Assembly: GCF_000019725.1 (NCBI RefSeq)
Contig: NC_010505.1
Coordinates: 5,192,001 to 5,256,000, forward strand
DNA length: 64,000 nucleotides
Reading direction: 5' to 3'
Source: Methylobacterium radiotolerans JCM 2831
GTDB taxonomy: Bacteria > Pseudomonadota > Alphaproteobacteria > Rhizobiales > Beijerinckiaceae
Below, in pieces: positions 9,680-17,558 of the stretch (position 1 is the first letter of the stretch; every line of letters begins with the position of its first letter). The notes below the pieces were generated by a model. It did not search any database. It was given only the letters and a program-made list of their open reading frames with translations, and was not told the origin of the DNA. The position numbers were made by a program, and so were the translations under genes.

Positions 9680-11041
9680 ATGTCCCTCTTCGCGAAGCTG
9701 CGGCGGCGCGCCGACGAGGGCCGGCCTGTCCGGGTCGGCCTGATCGGCGCCGGCAAATTCGGCTCGATGTACCTGTCGCAGGCGCCGCGCACGCCCGGCA
9801 TCCACCTCGTCGCGGTGGCCGACCTGTCGCCGGACCGGGCGCGCGAAGCGCTGCGCCGGGTCGGCTGGGACGACGCCCGGTTCGCCGCGCGCGCGCTGGA
9901 GGCGGCCGCGCGCGGCGGCACGACCCTCGTGACCGAGGATGCCGAAGCGATGATCGCGAGCCCGTTCGTGGACATCGTCATCGACGCCACCGGCAGCCCG
10001 GCCGCCGGCATCCGCCACGCGCTCCAGGCCTTCGCGGCGGCCAAGCACATCGTCATGGTCAATGTCGAGGCCGACGTGCTGGCCGGGCCGCTGCTGGCGC
10101 GCCGGGCGGCGGAGGCCGGGGTGATCTACTCGATGGCCTCGGGCGACCAGCCGGCGCTCATCGCCGAGCTGGTCGACTGGGCCCGCACCATCGGGCTGGA
10201 GGTGATCTGCGCCGGGAAGGGCACCAAGTACCTCCCGGCCTACCACGCCTCCACGCCCGACACGGTCTGGGGCCATTACGGCTTCAGCGAGAGCCAGGTC
10301 GCGGGCGGCGACTTCAACCCGCAGATGTTCAACTCCTTCCTCGACGGCACCAAGTCGGCGCTGGAGATGGCCGCCGTGGCCAACGCCTGCGGGCTCACCC
10401 CGCCGCGCGACGGCCTCGCCTTCCCGCCCTGCGGCGTCGACGACCTGCCGGGCATCCTCAAGCCGGCGGCCGACGGCGGCCTCCTCACCGAGCGCGGCAC
10501 CGTCGAGGTGGTCTCATCGGTGGAGCGGGACGGGCGGCCGGTCTTCCGGGACCTGCGCTGGGGCGTCTACGCGGTGTTCGAGGCGCCGAGCCCCTACGTG
10601 CGCGACTGCTTCGCCCAGTACGGCCTCAAGACCGATTCGAGCGGCCGGTTCGCCGCGACCTACAAGCCCTATCACCTGATCGGCCTCGAGCTCGGCATCT
10701 CGGTCGCCTCCATCGCGGTCCGCGGCGAGGCGACGGGGGCGACGGGCGAGTGGCGCGGCGACGTCGCCGCCACGGCCAAGCGCGCGCTGCGGGCCGGCGA
10801 GCGGCTCGACGGCGAGGGCGGGTTCACCGTCTACGGCAAGCTGATGCCGGCGGCCGAGTCCCTGGCGCAGGACGCCCTGCCGATCGGGCTCGCCCACAAC
10901 ATGGTCCTCAAGACCGACGTGCCCGCGGGCCGGGCCGTGCGCTGGAGCGACGTCGCCTACGACGCCGGTCAAGAGGCGATCCGCGTCCGTCGCGAGATGG
11001 AGGACCTGTTCCGCGGGGCGACGGGGCGGCCCGCCGGGTAG
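9680..11041 (+). CDS. NAD(P)-dependent homoserine-dehydrogenase-like oxidoreductase with C-terminal SAF domain
   Basis: 453 residues. The N-terminus has a Rossmann motif VGLIGAGKFGSMYLSQ at about residue 18, followed by DIVIDATGSP and the YSMASGDQPALIAELVDW segment of the predicted homoserine dehydrogenase family (COG4091). The C-terminus (GLAHNMVLKTDVPAGRAVRW) looks like a SAF domain. Members of this family oxidise or reduce small polyols or keto acids in carbohydrate catabolism; the substrate here is unknown. A GGGAGAG ribosome site precedes the ATG. It stands alone between a lysR terminator and a convergent araC gene, so context gives little help. Confidence 0.82.
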   Translation: MSLFAKLRRRADEGRPVRVGLIGAGKFGSMYLSQAPRTPGIHLVAVADLSPDRAREALRRVGWDDARFAARALEAAARGGTTLVTEDAEAMIASPFVDIVIDATGSPAAGIRHALQAFAAAKHIVMVNVEADVLAGPLLARRAAEAGVIYSMASGDQPALIAELVDWARTIGLEVICAGKGTKYLPAYHASTPDTVWGHYGFSESQVAGGDFNPQMFNSFLDGTKSALEMAAVANACGLTPPRDGLAFPPCGVDDLPGILKPAADGGLLTERGTVEVVSSVERDGRPVFRDLRWGVYAVFEAPSPYVRDCFAQYGLKTDSSGRFAATYKPYHLIGLELGISVASIAVRGEATGATGEWRGDVAATAKRALRAGERLDGEGGFTVYGKLMPAAESLAQDALPIGLAHNMVLKTDVPAGRAVRWSDVAYDAGQEAIRVRREMEDLFRGATGRPAG

Positions 11042-11104
11042 AGCCGTTCCCGGCCGCGATGAGTCGGACGCGATTGCCGAGCCCTTGCCGCACGAGGCGC
11101 GGGT

Positions 11105-11129
11105 CCCCTCTCCCGTTGCGGGAGAGGGG
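11105..11129. repeat. REP-like palindrome CCCCTCTCCCG-TTG-CGGGAGAGGGG
   Basis: An 11-bp perfect stem with a 3-nt loop in the gap between two convergent genes (stop at 11041, stop at 11208). Sequences of this kind (CCTCTCCC...GGGAGAGG) recur as dispersed extragenic palindromes in many alphaproteobacterial genomes; recurrence in this genome cannot be checked here. It could also act as a bidirectional terminator. Confidence 0.6.
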
Positions 11130-11207
11130 TTCGTGGCGCGGCCGTCCGAACCGGAGATGCCCGTGTTCCAGACCGTTGCCTGAGCGATCGTGAGCGGCTC
11201 CAGAGCC

Positions 11208-12134
11208 TCAGGCGCGCCGGACCGCCGTGCGCCCGGTCGGCGAGCGCCCGACGAGCTTCCGGAACGTGCGGCTCATGGCGCCGGCGCTCGTGAAGCCCGA
11301 TCGCGCGGCGACCTCCGCCATCGATCCCGCGCCGGAGCGGATCAGGGCCTCGGCCCGGCCGACGCGCTCGCGCATGATGTACTGGTAGGGCGTGACCCCG
11401 GTGGTCTGGCGGAAGGCCCGGATGAAGTAGCCCTCGCTGAGCCCGACGATGCCGGCCAGGGCAGAGACGGTGATCTCCCGGTCCAGGTGCTCCCGGATAT
11501 ACGCGCAGGCCCGTCCGGCCTGCGACGCCGAGAGGTCGGGCGCCGCCGACCGGCCCGGCGCGCGCGCGGCGACGACCGAGCGCAGGACGGCCAGATGGAG
11601 ACTCTCGATGAGCAGCGGGTCGGGCGACGGGTCGTCCCGGTGCGCGCAAGCCAGCGCGTCGAGGATGTGACAGGTGCTGCGGCAGGCGCGGAGATCGCGC
11701 CCGTCCGCGGCGAAGGCGATCTTGCCGACCGGCGCCTCGGCGAGCCGCTCGACGGCCGCGGCCGAGAAGGAGAGGACCCGGCCGGCATACGGACCCACCC
11801 ACCGGGTCGTGCCGTTCAGGCCCGGACGCCGGACCAGCAGGCCCTCGCGCTCGCTCAGCCGCGCCGCGATCTCGTAATCGACCGCGTGGTGCGCCCCGGC
11901 GGGCTGCGTGCTGGCCGCGACCTCGAGGCCGGTGACCGCGTGCGTGCTCCACCCGCCGACGGGGAAGCGGAAATCGATGAAGGTGATCTCCGGGAGGCCG
12001 CGGTCGCTCGGCGCGTAGCAGGTCAGCTCGGGACGGCCGGAGAGATGCCCGGTGCTGCCGCTCGTGGCGTACGCGAACGTCCCGTCGGTGGTCGCGGCCG
12101 AATTCTCGGGCGAACTCTCGGCTGTGTCGTCCAT
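11208..12134 (-). CDS. AraC family transcriptional regulator next to the GG-leader peptide
   Basis: 308 residues. The C-terminal 100 residues hold two helix-turn-helix motifs typical of AraC/XylS (REITVSALAGIVGLSEGYFI, then SMAEVAARSGFTSAGAMSRTF). The GLSEGYFIRAFRQTTGVTP segment is the usual first recognition region. The N-terminal 190 residues show no cupin motif I recognise. It is downstream of, and in the same direction as, the double-glycine peptide gene, 85 bp away with a strong hairpin between them, so read-through expression with the peptide is likely. It may control the peptide/exporter locus; this rests on position only. Confidence 0.85.
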   Translation of the reverse strand: MDDTAESSPENSAATTDGTFAYATSGSTGHLSGRPELTCYAPSDRGLPEITFIDFRFPVGGWSTHAVTGLEVAASTQPAGAHHAVDYEIAARLSEREGLLVRRPGLNGTTRWVGPYAGRVLSFSAAAVERLAEAPVGKIAFAADGRDLRACRSTCHILDALACAHRDDPSPDPLLIESLHLAVLRSVVAARAPGRSAAPDLSASQAGRACAYIREHLDREITVSALAGIVGLSEGYFIRAFRQTTGVTPYQYIMRERVGRAEALIRSGAGSMAEVAARSGFTSAGAMSRTFRKLVGRSPTGRTAVRRA

Positions 12135-12180
12135 GCGGGCCCATCGATCCCGGTATCGTCGCGGTCTTCCCCACGACGGA

Positions 12181-12206
12181 GGAGGGCGGCCCCGCGGCCG
12201 CCCTCC
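12181..12206 (-). terminator. strong hairpin between GG-peptide gene and araC
   Basis: GGAGGGCGGCC (12181-12191) and GGCCGCCCTCC (12196-12206) form a perfect 11-bp GC stem with a CCGC tetraloop, 13 bp after the peptide stop codon on the minus strand. There is no T-tract. Such hairpins after bacteriocin structural genes often stabilise or partly terminate the message, which would give more peptide than regulator mRNA; that function is inferred. Confidence 0.6.
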
Positions 12207-12219
12207 CGGTGTCAGACCG

Positions 12220-12450
12220 TCAGCGCAGGGATCCGGTCACGCCGCCGACGACACCGCCGACCGCGCCGAGCACGCTGCCCACCAGGCCGCTCACCAGACC
12301 GCCGACCTGGCCCACGACCCCCGAGACCGCACCGAGCTCCTGGCTCGCGTCGACCCCGAGGCCGACGGTGAGGCCGACCCCGAGGCCGCCGCCGACCTGG
12401 TCCAGCTCGGCAGCGCTCAGCTCGCGGACGGTATCGATGCTGTCCTGCAT
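12220..12450 (-). CDS. double-glycine leader peptide, Gly/Val-rich bacteriocin-like precursor
   Basis: 76 residues. Residues 11-22 (LSAAELDQVGGG) match the class II bacteriocin leader consensus LSxxELxxIxGG exactly, with Val at the Ile position, so cleavage after Gly22 would release a 54-residue peptide. That peptide has no Cys and no aromatic residue, is almost entirely Gly, Val, Leu, Ser and Ala, and carries repeated G-V-V-G and G-L-V steps suited to membrane helices or amyloid packing. A GGAGAA site lies 7 nt before the ATG and a TTGACA promoter about 120 nt upstream. The genes for a C39-peptidase exporter and its adaptor are divergent next door. Function as toxin, signal or surface peptide is not shown. 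Confidence 0.8.
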   Translation of the reverse strand: MQDSIDTVRELSAAELDQVGGGLGVGLTVGLGVDASQELGAVSGVVGQVGGLVSGLVGSVLGAVGGVVGGVTGSLR

Positions 12451-12548
12451 GATCGTTCTCCAGATTGGAATTCAGGAAGAAGGTTATTTGCTTCGATCTA
12501 TTGCCTGATCGTAGCGTCGAGGCGCCTTGGACGTCGGCGCCTGCCCTT

Positions 12549-12576
12549 AGGATTACAGAGATGTGCTTCGTGTCAA
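12549..12576 (-). promoter_or_regulatory. candidate sigma-70 promoter of the GG-peptide gene
   Basis: On the minus strand a perfect -35 TTGACA (12571-12576) is followed 16 nt later by AATCCT (12549-12554), preceded by a TGT that could act as an extended -10. Transcription would start near 12542 and leave a leader of about 90 nt. A 7-bp inverted repeat AGGCGCC/GGCGCCT (12520-12526, 12536-12542) lies in that leader start. Confidence 0.45.
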
Positions 12577-12595
12577 TCGGTCTGGAACGGCCGAT

Positions 12596-12784
12596 GCCGT
12601 TCGCGGACGACCGATATCGGCGACTGCGCAAAAACTGACAGGGCTTGCCATTCGCGGACGCTGCTCCAGGCGTCGCAGGACTCGACGGCCTGCGCGCTGC
12701 GGAACGGCGGATTCCCGCGCGGCCCCTCCCGCGGGATCTTCGCGGTGCAGCATCTGATATCGCAAAAACTGACCCGATTTTGCG
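12596..12784. repeat. repeat-rich divergent regulatory region between peptide and exporter genes
   Basis: The 550 bp between the peptide and the adaptor hold no convincing gene. They contain a 13-bp exact direct repeat CGCAAAAACTGAC (12627-12639 and 12761-12773), a 14-bp near-repeat GCCRTTCGCGGACG (12596-12609 and 12647-12660), a 10-bp palindrome CCGATATCGG (12611-12620) echoed by GATATCG at 12756, and an inverted repeat CGCAAAA/TTTTGCG (12761-12767, 12778-12784). The stretch 12780-12990 is unusually A/T-rich. Repeats of this type suggest regulator binding sites, possibly for the flanking AraC proteins. Confidence 0.55.
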
Positions 12785-13002
12785 ACGCAAACGCGGCGAT
12801 GCCTGATTTCTGAGTAAGTCTCTGATTGTGTTTGAGATTTATGGATGACCGCGACGTTCTGACGCACCAGAAAGTATTCAAAATTCGTTGTGGCAACAAG
12901 TGTTGACACACAGATCACGTGATGCGACCGAGTATGGCCGCGCATGCTGAGCGCATAGTCCTCGAATACGGCTGTCTCTTTCAGGAAGGTTGCTTTCTCC
13001 GG

Positions 13003-14319
13003 GTGCCAAGTCCGCTCTTTCGACTTGAGGTTATCGAGGCGCGACGCAACGCGTGGCTGGGCGAGGCGCAGATCATCCAGCCTCTGCCGGTCCGCATCGT
13101 GGCCCTGGCCTGCGTGGTCATGGTGGCGGCGTTCGGCCTCTATGCCTGGCAGGGCACCTACACGCGCCGCATCCACGCCGTCGGTCTGCTCGCGCCCGAT
13201 ATCGGGCTGATCAGCCTCGCCAGCCCGGTGGCGGGGCGCGTCGGCTCGACCGGCGTCCGCGAGGGCGACAAGGTCGCCCGCGGGCAGCTCCTGTACACGA
13301 TCGACCTCGATGCCGTGTCGGCGAGCGGCCCCACGCAGGAGCGCGTGATCGCCGAGCTGGAGCGGCAGCGCCAGAGCGTGGAGCGGCAGCGGGCCGCCCG
13401 GGCCGATCTCGCCGGCACGGAGCGGCAGGCGCTGCGCGAGCAGGTGGCGAATCTGAGCGAGCAGTCGGCCCAGCTCGCCAAGCAGATCGACCTGCAGGAC
13501 AAGCTGGTTCCGCCGCTCCGGGCGCGGGTCGAGGAACTCGCCGACGCCGTGGCGCGCGGCTACGCCCGCGCCGCCGACTTCCAGAGCCAGAACTACCTCT
13601 ACATGCAGGCGAGCGCGCAGCTCGCCCAGTTCCAGCAGAGCCGCCTCCAGATCGACGGCAAGCTCGCCGACACGCGATCCCAGCTCGCCGCCTACGACGA
13701 CCGGCTGGCCCGCGACCTCGCCGACCTCGACCGGACCGCCGCCCAGCTGGCGCAGCAGAAGGCCGAGAGCGAGGCGCGCCGCGCCATCGAGGTCCGGGCG
13801 CCGGAGGCCGGGACCCTGACGTCGATCCGCGCGCAGGTCGGCCAGACCGTGGCGGCCGGGGCGACGCTGCTGACCCTGCTGCCGAGCGCCGGGCGCCTCC
13901 AGGCCAACCTGTTCGTGGATTCGTCGGCCATCGGCTTCGCCGAGGCCGGCGCGCCGGTGATGCTGCGCTACGCCGCCTTCCCGTTCCAGCGCTTCGGCCT
14001 GCACCGCGGCGTCGTCACCGAGGTGACGCGGGCGCCGCTGGGAAGCGACGACGCGCCCGATTTCGCGCGGCGCGCGGCCGCCCGGGGCGAGGGGACGGAC
14101 CTCTACCGCATCGTGGTCCGGCCCGATTCCGACACCGTGCTGGCCTACGGCGAGCGGCGCAGCCTCGAGGCGGGCATGCGGGTCGAGGCCGACATCGCCC
14201 TGGAGAAGCGGTCGCTGTACCGCTGGCTGCTCGATCCCGTGGCGCATGTCCGGGAGAGCCTCGCCCTCGTCACGCGCGGCGGCCTCGACGCCCTGCCGGT
14301 CCGGAAGGCCGCGCCGTGA
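13003..14319 (+). CDS. HlyD-type membrane fusion protein of the peptide exporter
   Basis: Periplasmic adaptor linking the ABC exporter to an outer-membrane channel. After PLFRLEVIEARRNAWLGEAQ there is one membrane segment (IVALACVVMVAAFGLYAW), a biotinyl-lipoyl half (VAGRVGSTGVREGDKVARGQ), a long coiled coil of Gln/Arg/Glu repeats (about residues 95-270), and the second lipoyl half (EVRAPEAGTLTSIRAQVGQT). The frame opens with a GTG at 12919, but codon use before 13003 is unlike the rest and homologues begin near the FRLEV motif, so I prefer the GTG at 13003 (AGGAAGG, 13 nt upstream); 438 residues. Overlaps the exporter gene by GTGA. Confidence 0.88.
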   Translation: MPSPLFRLEVIEARRNAWLGEAQIIQPLPVRIVALACVVMVAAFGLYAWQGTYTRRIHAVGLLAPDIGLISLASPVAGRVGSTGVREGDKVARGQLLYTIDLDAVSASGPTQERVIAELERQRQSVERQRAARADLAGTERQALREQVANLSEQSAQLAKQIDLQDKLVPPLRARVEELADAVARGYARAADFQSQNYLYMQASAQLAQFQQSRLQIDGKLADTRSQLAAYDDRLARDLADLDRTAAQLAQQKAESEARRAIEVRAPEAGTLTSIRAQVGQTVAAGATLLTLLPSAGRLQANLFVDSSAIGFAEAGAPVMLRYAAFPFQRFGLHRGVVTEVTRAPLGSDDAPDFARRAAARGEGTDLYRIVVRPDSDTVLAYGERRSLEAGMRVEADIALEKRSLYRWLLDPVAHVRESLALVTRGGLDALPVRKAAP

Positions 14320-16460
14320 CGGCGCCGTCCCGCGCCGCCCGGCTGGATTTCGGGCTCCGCCGCCGGGTGCCGGTCGTCCTCCAGGCCGAGGCCGCCGAGT
14401 GCGGCATGGCCTGCCTCGCCATGGTCCTGGCCTATCACGGGCGCCAGATCGACCTCGCGACGCTGCGGCGGCGCCATCCCCTGTCCCTCAAGGGCATGAC
14501 CCTGCGCAACCTGATCGACCTGTGCGGCGCGCAGGGCCTGACCGCCCGCGCCCTGCGGGTCGAGCTCACGGATCTGCCCCGGCTCCGGCTTCCCTGCATC
14601 CTGCACTGGGGCCTCAACCACTTCGTGGTGCTGACCCGGGTCGAGCGCGGCGGCCTCGTCATCAACGATCCGGGCCGCGGCCGGCGCCGGGTCAGCCTCG
14701 CGGAGGCGTCGCGGGAATTCACCGGGGTCGCCCTGGAGGCGGTGCCCAACCCGGGCTTCCGGCGCGAGCGGGCCGCCCCGGGCCTGCGGCTGCGCGACCT
14801 GTTCCGCAACATGGCCGGCATCCGCGCCGCCCTGGCCCAGGTCCTGGCCCTGTCGCTGGGGATCGAGCTCGTCGCCCTCCTGATGCCCATCGCCTCGCAG
14901 GTCGTGATCGACGAGGTGATCGTGAATGCCGACCACGACCTGCTGCTCGTGGTGGCGATCGGCCTCGCGCTGCTGCTGCTGCTCCAGCTCGGCCTCAGCA
15001 TCGCCCGCACCTGGGCGATCATGCTGGCCGGGACCCGGCTGAACTACCAGTGGTCGGCCGGCCTGTTCGACCACCTGTCGCGGCTGCCCCTCGACTATTT
15101 CGAGAAGCGCCACGTCGGCGACGTGATCTCGCGGTTCGGCTCCCTGGCCACCATCCAGAAGGGCCTGACGACCGACCTCGTCCAGGCCATGCTCGACGGG
15201 CTCATGGCGGTCGGCATGCTGGTGATGCTGACGGTCTACGGCGGCTGGCTGGTCGCCGTGGTCCTGGCCTCGACGGCGCTCAACGCGGTCCTGCGGGTCT
15301 TCGCCTACGGCGCCTACCGGGAGGGCAGCGAGGAGGCCCTCGTGGCCGAGGCCCGCCAGCAGACGCACTTCATCGAGACGGTCCGCGGCATGGCGAGCGT
15401 CAAGCTCCTCGACCTGCGCGAGCGGCGCGGCAACGCCTGGATGAACCACTTCGTCACGGCCCTGAACGCCCGGCTGCGGCTGCAGCGCCTCGACCTCGTG
15501 TTCGGCCGCGCGAACGAGTTCCTGTTCGGCCTCGACCGCCTGATCCTGCTGGTGCTCGGCGCCCGCGCGGTCATCGGCGGGGCCCTGTCGCTCGGCATGC
15601 TGGTGGCGTTCCTGGCCTACCGCGACCAGTTCGCCACGCGGATCGGCAGCCTGATCGACGCGTGGTTCAAGCTGCGCATGCTCGACGTGCAGACCGACCG
15701 GCTCGCCGACATCGTGCTGTGCGAGCCCGAGGAGCAGGATCTCGCCGCCGGCGCGCAGCCGGGGGCGCCCCCGGTCGCCGCCATCGGGGCCGGCGCGCTC
15801 GCCGGCGCGGGCCTGGCGCTGCGCTACGGCGCCGACGAGCCCTGGATCTTCCGCGGGGTCTCGCTGTCGGTCCGGGCCGGCGCCTGCTTCGCGATCACCG
15901 GCCCCTCGGGATGCGGCAAGACCTCGCTCATGAAGGTGATGATGGGGCTGACGCCGCCCAGCGAGGGGATCGTCGCCGCCGACGGCCAGGACATCCGCAC
16001 CGCGGCCGGGTCCTACCGGCGCCGGATCGCCGGCGTGATGCAGGGCGACGGCCTGTTCGCCGGCTCGATCGCCGAGAACATCGCGGCCTTCGACGAGCAT
16101 CCGGACGCGGGCTGGATCGCCGAGTGCGCCGCCCGGGCGGCGATCCTGGACGACATCCGCCGCATGCCGATGGGCTTCGAGAGCCTCGTCGGCGACATGG
16201 GCTCGACCCTGTCGGGCGGCCAGAAGCAGCGCATCGTGCTGGCGCGCGCCCTGTACCGGCGGCCCGAGATCCTGTTCCTCGACGAGGCCACGAGCCATCT
16301 CGACGAGGCCACCGAGGCGGTGATCGCCCGGGCCCTGCGGGACCTGCGGATGACGCGGGTCATCGTCGCCCATCGCCCGGCGACGATCGCGCACGCGGAC
16401 GCGGTGTTCGATTTCCCCGCCGAGGTCCGGGGCCGGGCGGATCTCGCCGCCGCCGGCTGA
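14316..16460 (+). CDS. peptidase C39-containing ABC exporter (bacteriocin processing and secretion)
   Basis: 714 residues with GTG start overlapping the adaptor stop. An N-terminal C39 protease domain (residues 18-145) has the oxyanion Gln23, catalytic Cys29 (QAEAAECGMACLAM), His102 (HWGLNHFVVL) and Asp118 (INDPGRG), so it should cut double-glycine leaders. A six-helix ABC membrane domain follows (about 165-440). The nucleotide-binding domain has Walker A GPSGCGKTS, signature LSGGQKQR, Walker B ILFLDEAT and the switch histidine in IVAHRP. Inner membrane. With the adaptor and the divergent leader peptide it forms a complete type I peptide-export set; the outer-membrane partner is not in the window. 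Confidence 0.93.
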   Translation: MTAPSRAARLDFGLRRRVPVVLQAEAAECGMACLAMVLAYHGRQIDLATLRRRHPLSLKGMTLRNLIDLCGAQGLTARALRVELTDLPRLRLPCILHWGLNHFVVLTRVERGGLVINDPGRGRRRVSLAEASREFTGVALEAVPNPGFRRERAAPGLRLRDLFRNMAGIRAALAQVLALSLGIELVALLMPIASQVVIDEVIVNADHDLLLVVAIGLALLLLLQLGLSIARTWAIMLAGTRLNYQWSAGLFDHLSRLPLDYFEKRHVGDVISRFGSLATIQKGLTTDLVQAMLDGLMAVGMLVMLTVYGGWLVAVVLASTALNAVLRVFAYGAYREGSEEALVAEARQQTHFIETVRGMASVKLLDLRERRGNAWMNHFVTALNARLRLQRLDLVFGRANEFLFGLDRLILLVLGARAVIGGALSLGMLVAFLAYRDQFATRIGSLIDAWFKLRMLDVQTDRLADIVLCEPEEQDLAAGAQPGAPPVAAIGAGALAGAGLALRYGADEPWIFRGVSLSVRAGACFAITGPSGCGKTSLMKVMMGLTPPSEGIVAADGQDIRTAAGSYRRRIAGVMQGDGLFAGSIAENIAAFDEHPDAGWIAECAARAAILDDIRRMPMGFESLVGDMGSTLSGGQKQRIVLARALYRRPEILFLDEATSHLDEATEAVIARALRDLRMTRVIVAHRPATIAHADAVFDFPAEVRGRADLAAAG

Positions 16461-16470
16461 CGCGCCGCGC

Positions 16471-17439
16471 CTAGGGGAGCGTGGGCCGGAGGTCGCCCGG
16501 GGCCAGGCCGAAGCGCTTGCGGAAGCCGCGGTTGAAGGTCGGCACGTCGGTGAAGCCGCACGCGTAGGCGATCGAGGCGATCCGGACCTTGTCGTCGCGG
16601 CGGGCCTCGAGGCGCCGGCGCGCGAGGTCGAGGCGCGCGTCGCGGATCGCCGCCGCGATGCCGCCGGTCTCCGCGAAGGCGCGGTACAGGCTGGTCCGGG
16701 AGAGGCCCAGCGCGCGCTGGATGTCCTGCGGGTTCAGGTCGGGATCGTGCATCCGCCGCGCGATATGGGCGCGGGCGAGGGAGACGACGGCCGCCTGCGA
16801 GACCGCCTCCGGGTCGCCGCGCCGGGCGGCGCCGTCGACGAGGTGGCCGAGGAGATGGAGCACGCCCTCGACGGCCGCCTGCGCCTCGTCCGCGGACATC
16901 CAGGCGATCGAGCCGGCCACGCCGCGCAGCCGCGCCCGGACCTCCGCCCCGGCCGGCTGCGGGCCGAGGCTGCGGCCCGCGAAGGCGTCGGCGGCGCCGA
17001 TCCAGGCCTCGAACATCTCGCGCGGGACGGCGAGGCGGATCTCTTCGTAGGCGCTCTGGGTGCCGGCCACGAAGGGCCGGTTCCGCGTCAGGAAGCTGAT
17101 GTCGCCCGGGTTCAGCTGGGCGCCCCGTCCGTGCTGCTCGTGATAGCCGACGCCGTCGAGCCCGAGGCCGATCACCACCATGGCGCGGGCGTTGCGGTCG
17201 ACGTGGCGGGACCGGAACTCCAGCTCGACCGGGCTGCTCACCGTGTGGGTCAGCGACCAGCCGGCCGAGGCCACGCTCAGGCGCTTGGCCGAGAACCGCT
17301 CCCGGGGGTGCCGCCGGCCGATATCGCCGAACCTGGCCAGGGCCGTGCAGCGCCAGAACTCGAAGGCCCGTTTGGGGTCGACGTGGCTGGTCGTCTCGAC
17401 GAGGCTCGGGACGAGCTCCGGGCTAGACACGTGCGGCAC
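16471..17439 (-). CDS. AraC family regulator, convergent with the exporter
   Basis: 322 residues. The C-terminus carries the AraC double HTH (NPQDIQRALGLSRTSLYRAF; IASIAYACGFTDVPTFNRGF). The N-terminal 180 residues resemble the AraC-binding-like/ligand domain of the NhaR/FeaR-type group (ELEFRSRHVDRNARAMVVIG). Its stop lies 10 bp from the exporter stop on the other strand. The preceding gene on the same strand is an MFS transporter ending 120 bp upstream. It may regulate either the transporter or the peptide locus; neighbours alone do not decide. Confidence 0.87.
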   Translation of the reverse strand: MPHVSSPELVPSLVETTSHVDPKRAFEFWRCTALARFGDIGRRHPRERFSAKRLSVASAGWSLTHTVSSPVELEFRSRHVDRNARAMVVIGLGLDGVGYHEQHGRGAQLNPGDISFLTRNRPFVAGTQSAYEEIRLAVPREMFEAWIGAADAFAGRSLGPQPAGAEVRARLRGVAGSIAWMSADEAQAAVEGVLHLLGHLVDGAARRGDPEAVSQAAVVSLARAHIARRMHDPDLNPQDIQRALGLSRTSLYRAFAETGGIAAAIRDARLDLARRRLEARRDDKVRIASIAYACGFTDVPTFNRGFRKRFGLAPGDLRPTLP

Positions 17440-17558
17440 TCCCGGCGCGCCCTTTCGGCCGCCTGCGCGACCCTATCGTGTGAATCGTGCCGGATCGGCA
17501 ACCGGCGCCATCCGCCCCGGTCCCGCCTGCGGGAGGCCCGCGCCGCCTCTGGCGCTCC

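Noticed and set aside
12561-12638. 25-residue ORF in the peptide locus control region considered as an immunity or second leader peptide
   Set aside because: No double-glycine motif, no hydrophobic segment, no ribosome site, and it runs through the repeats and the promoter.
12553-14247. Long open frame on the minus strand opposite the adaptor gene
   Set aside because: It is antisense to an HlyD protein with clear domains, is Arg/Gly/Leu-biased as expected for a GC-rich shadow frame, and shows no motif.
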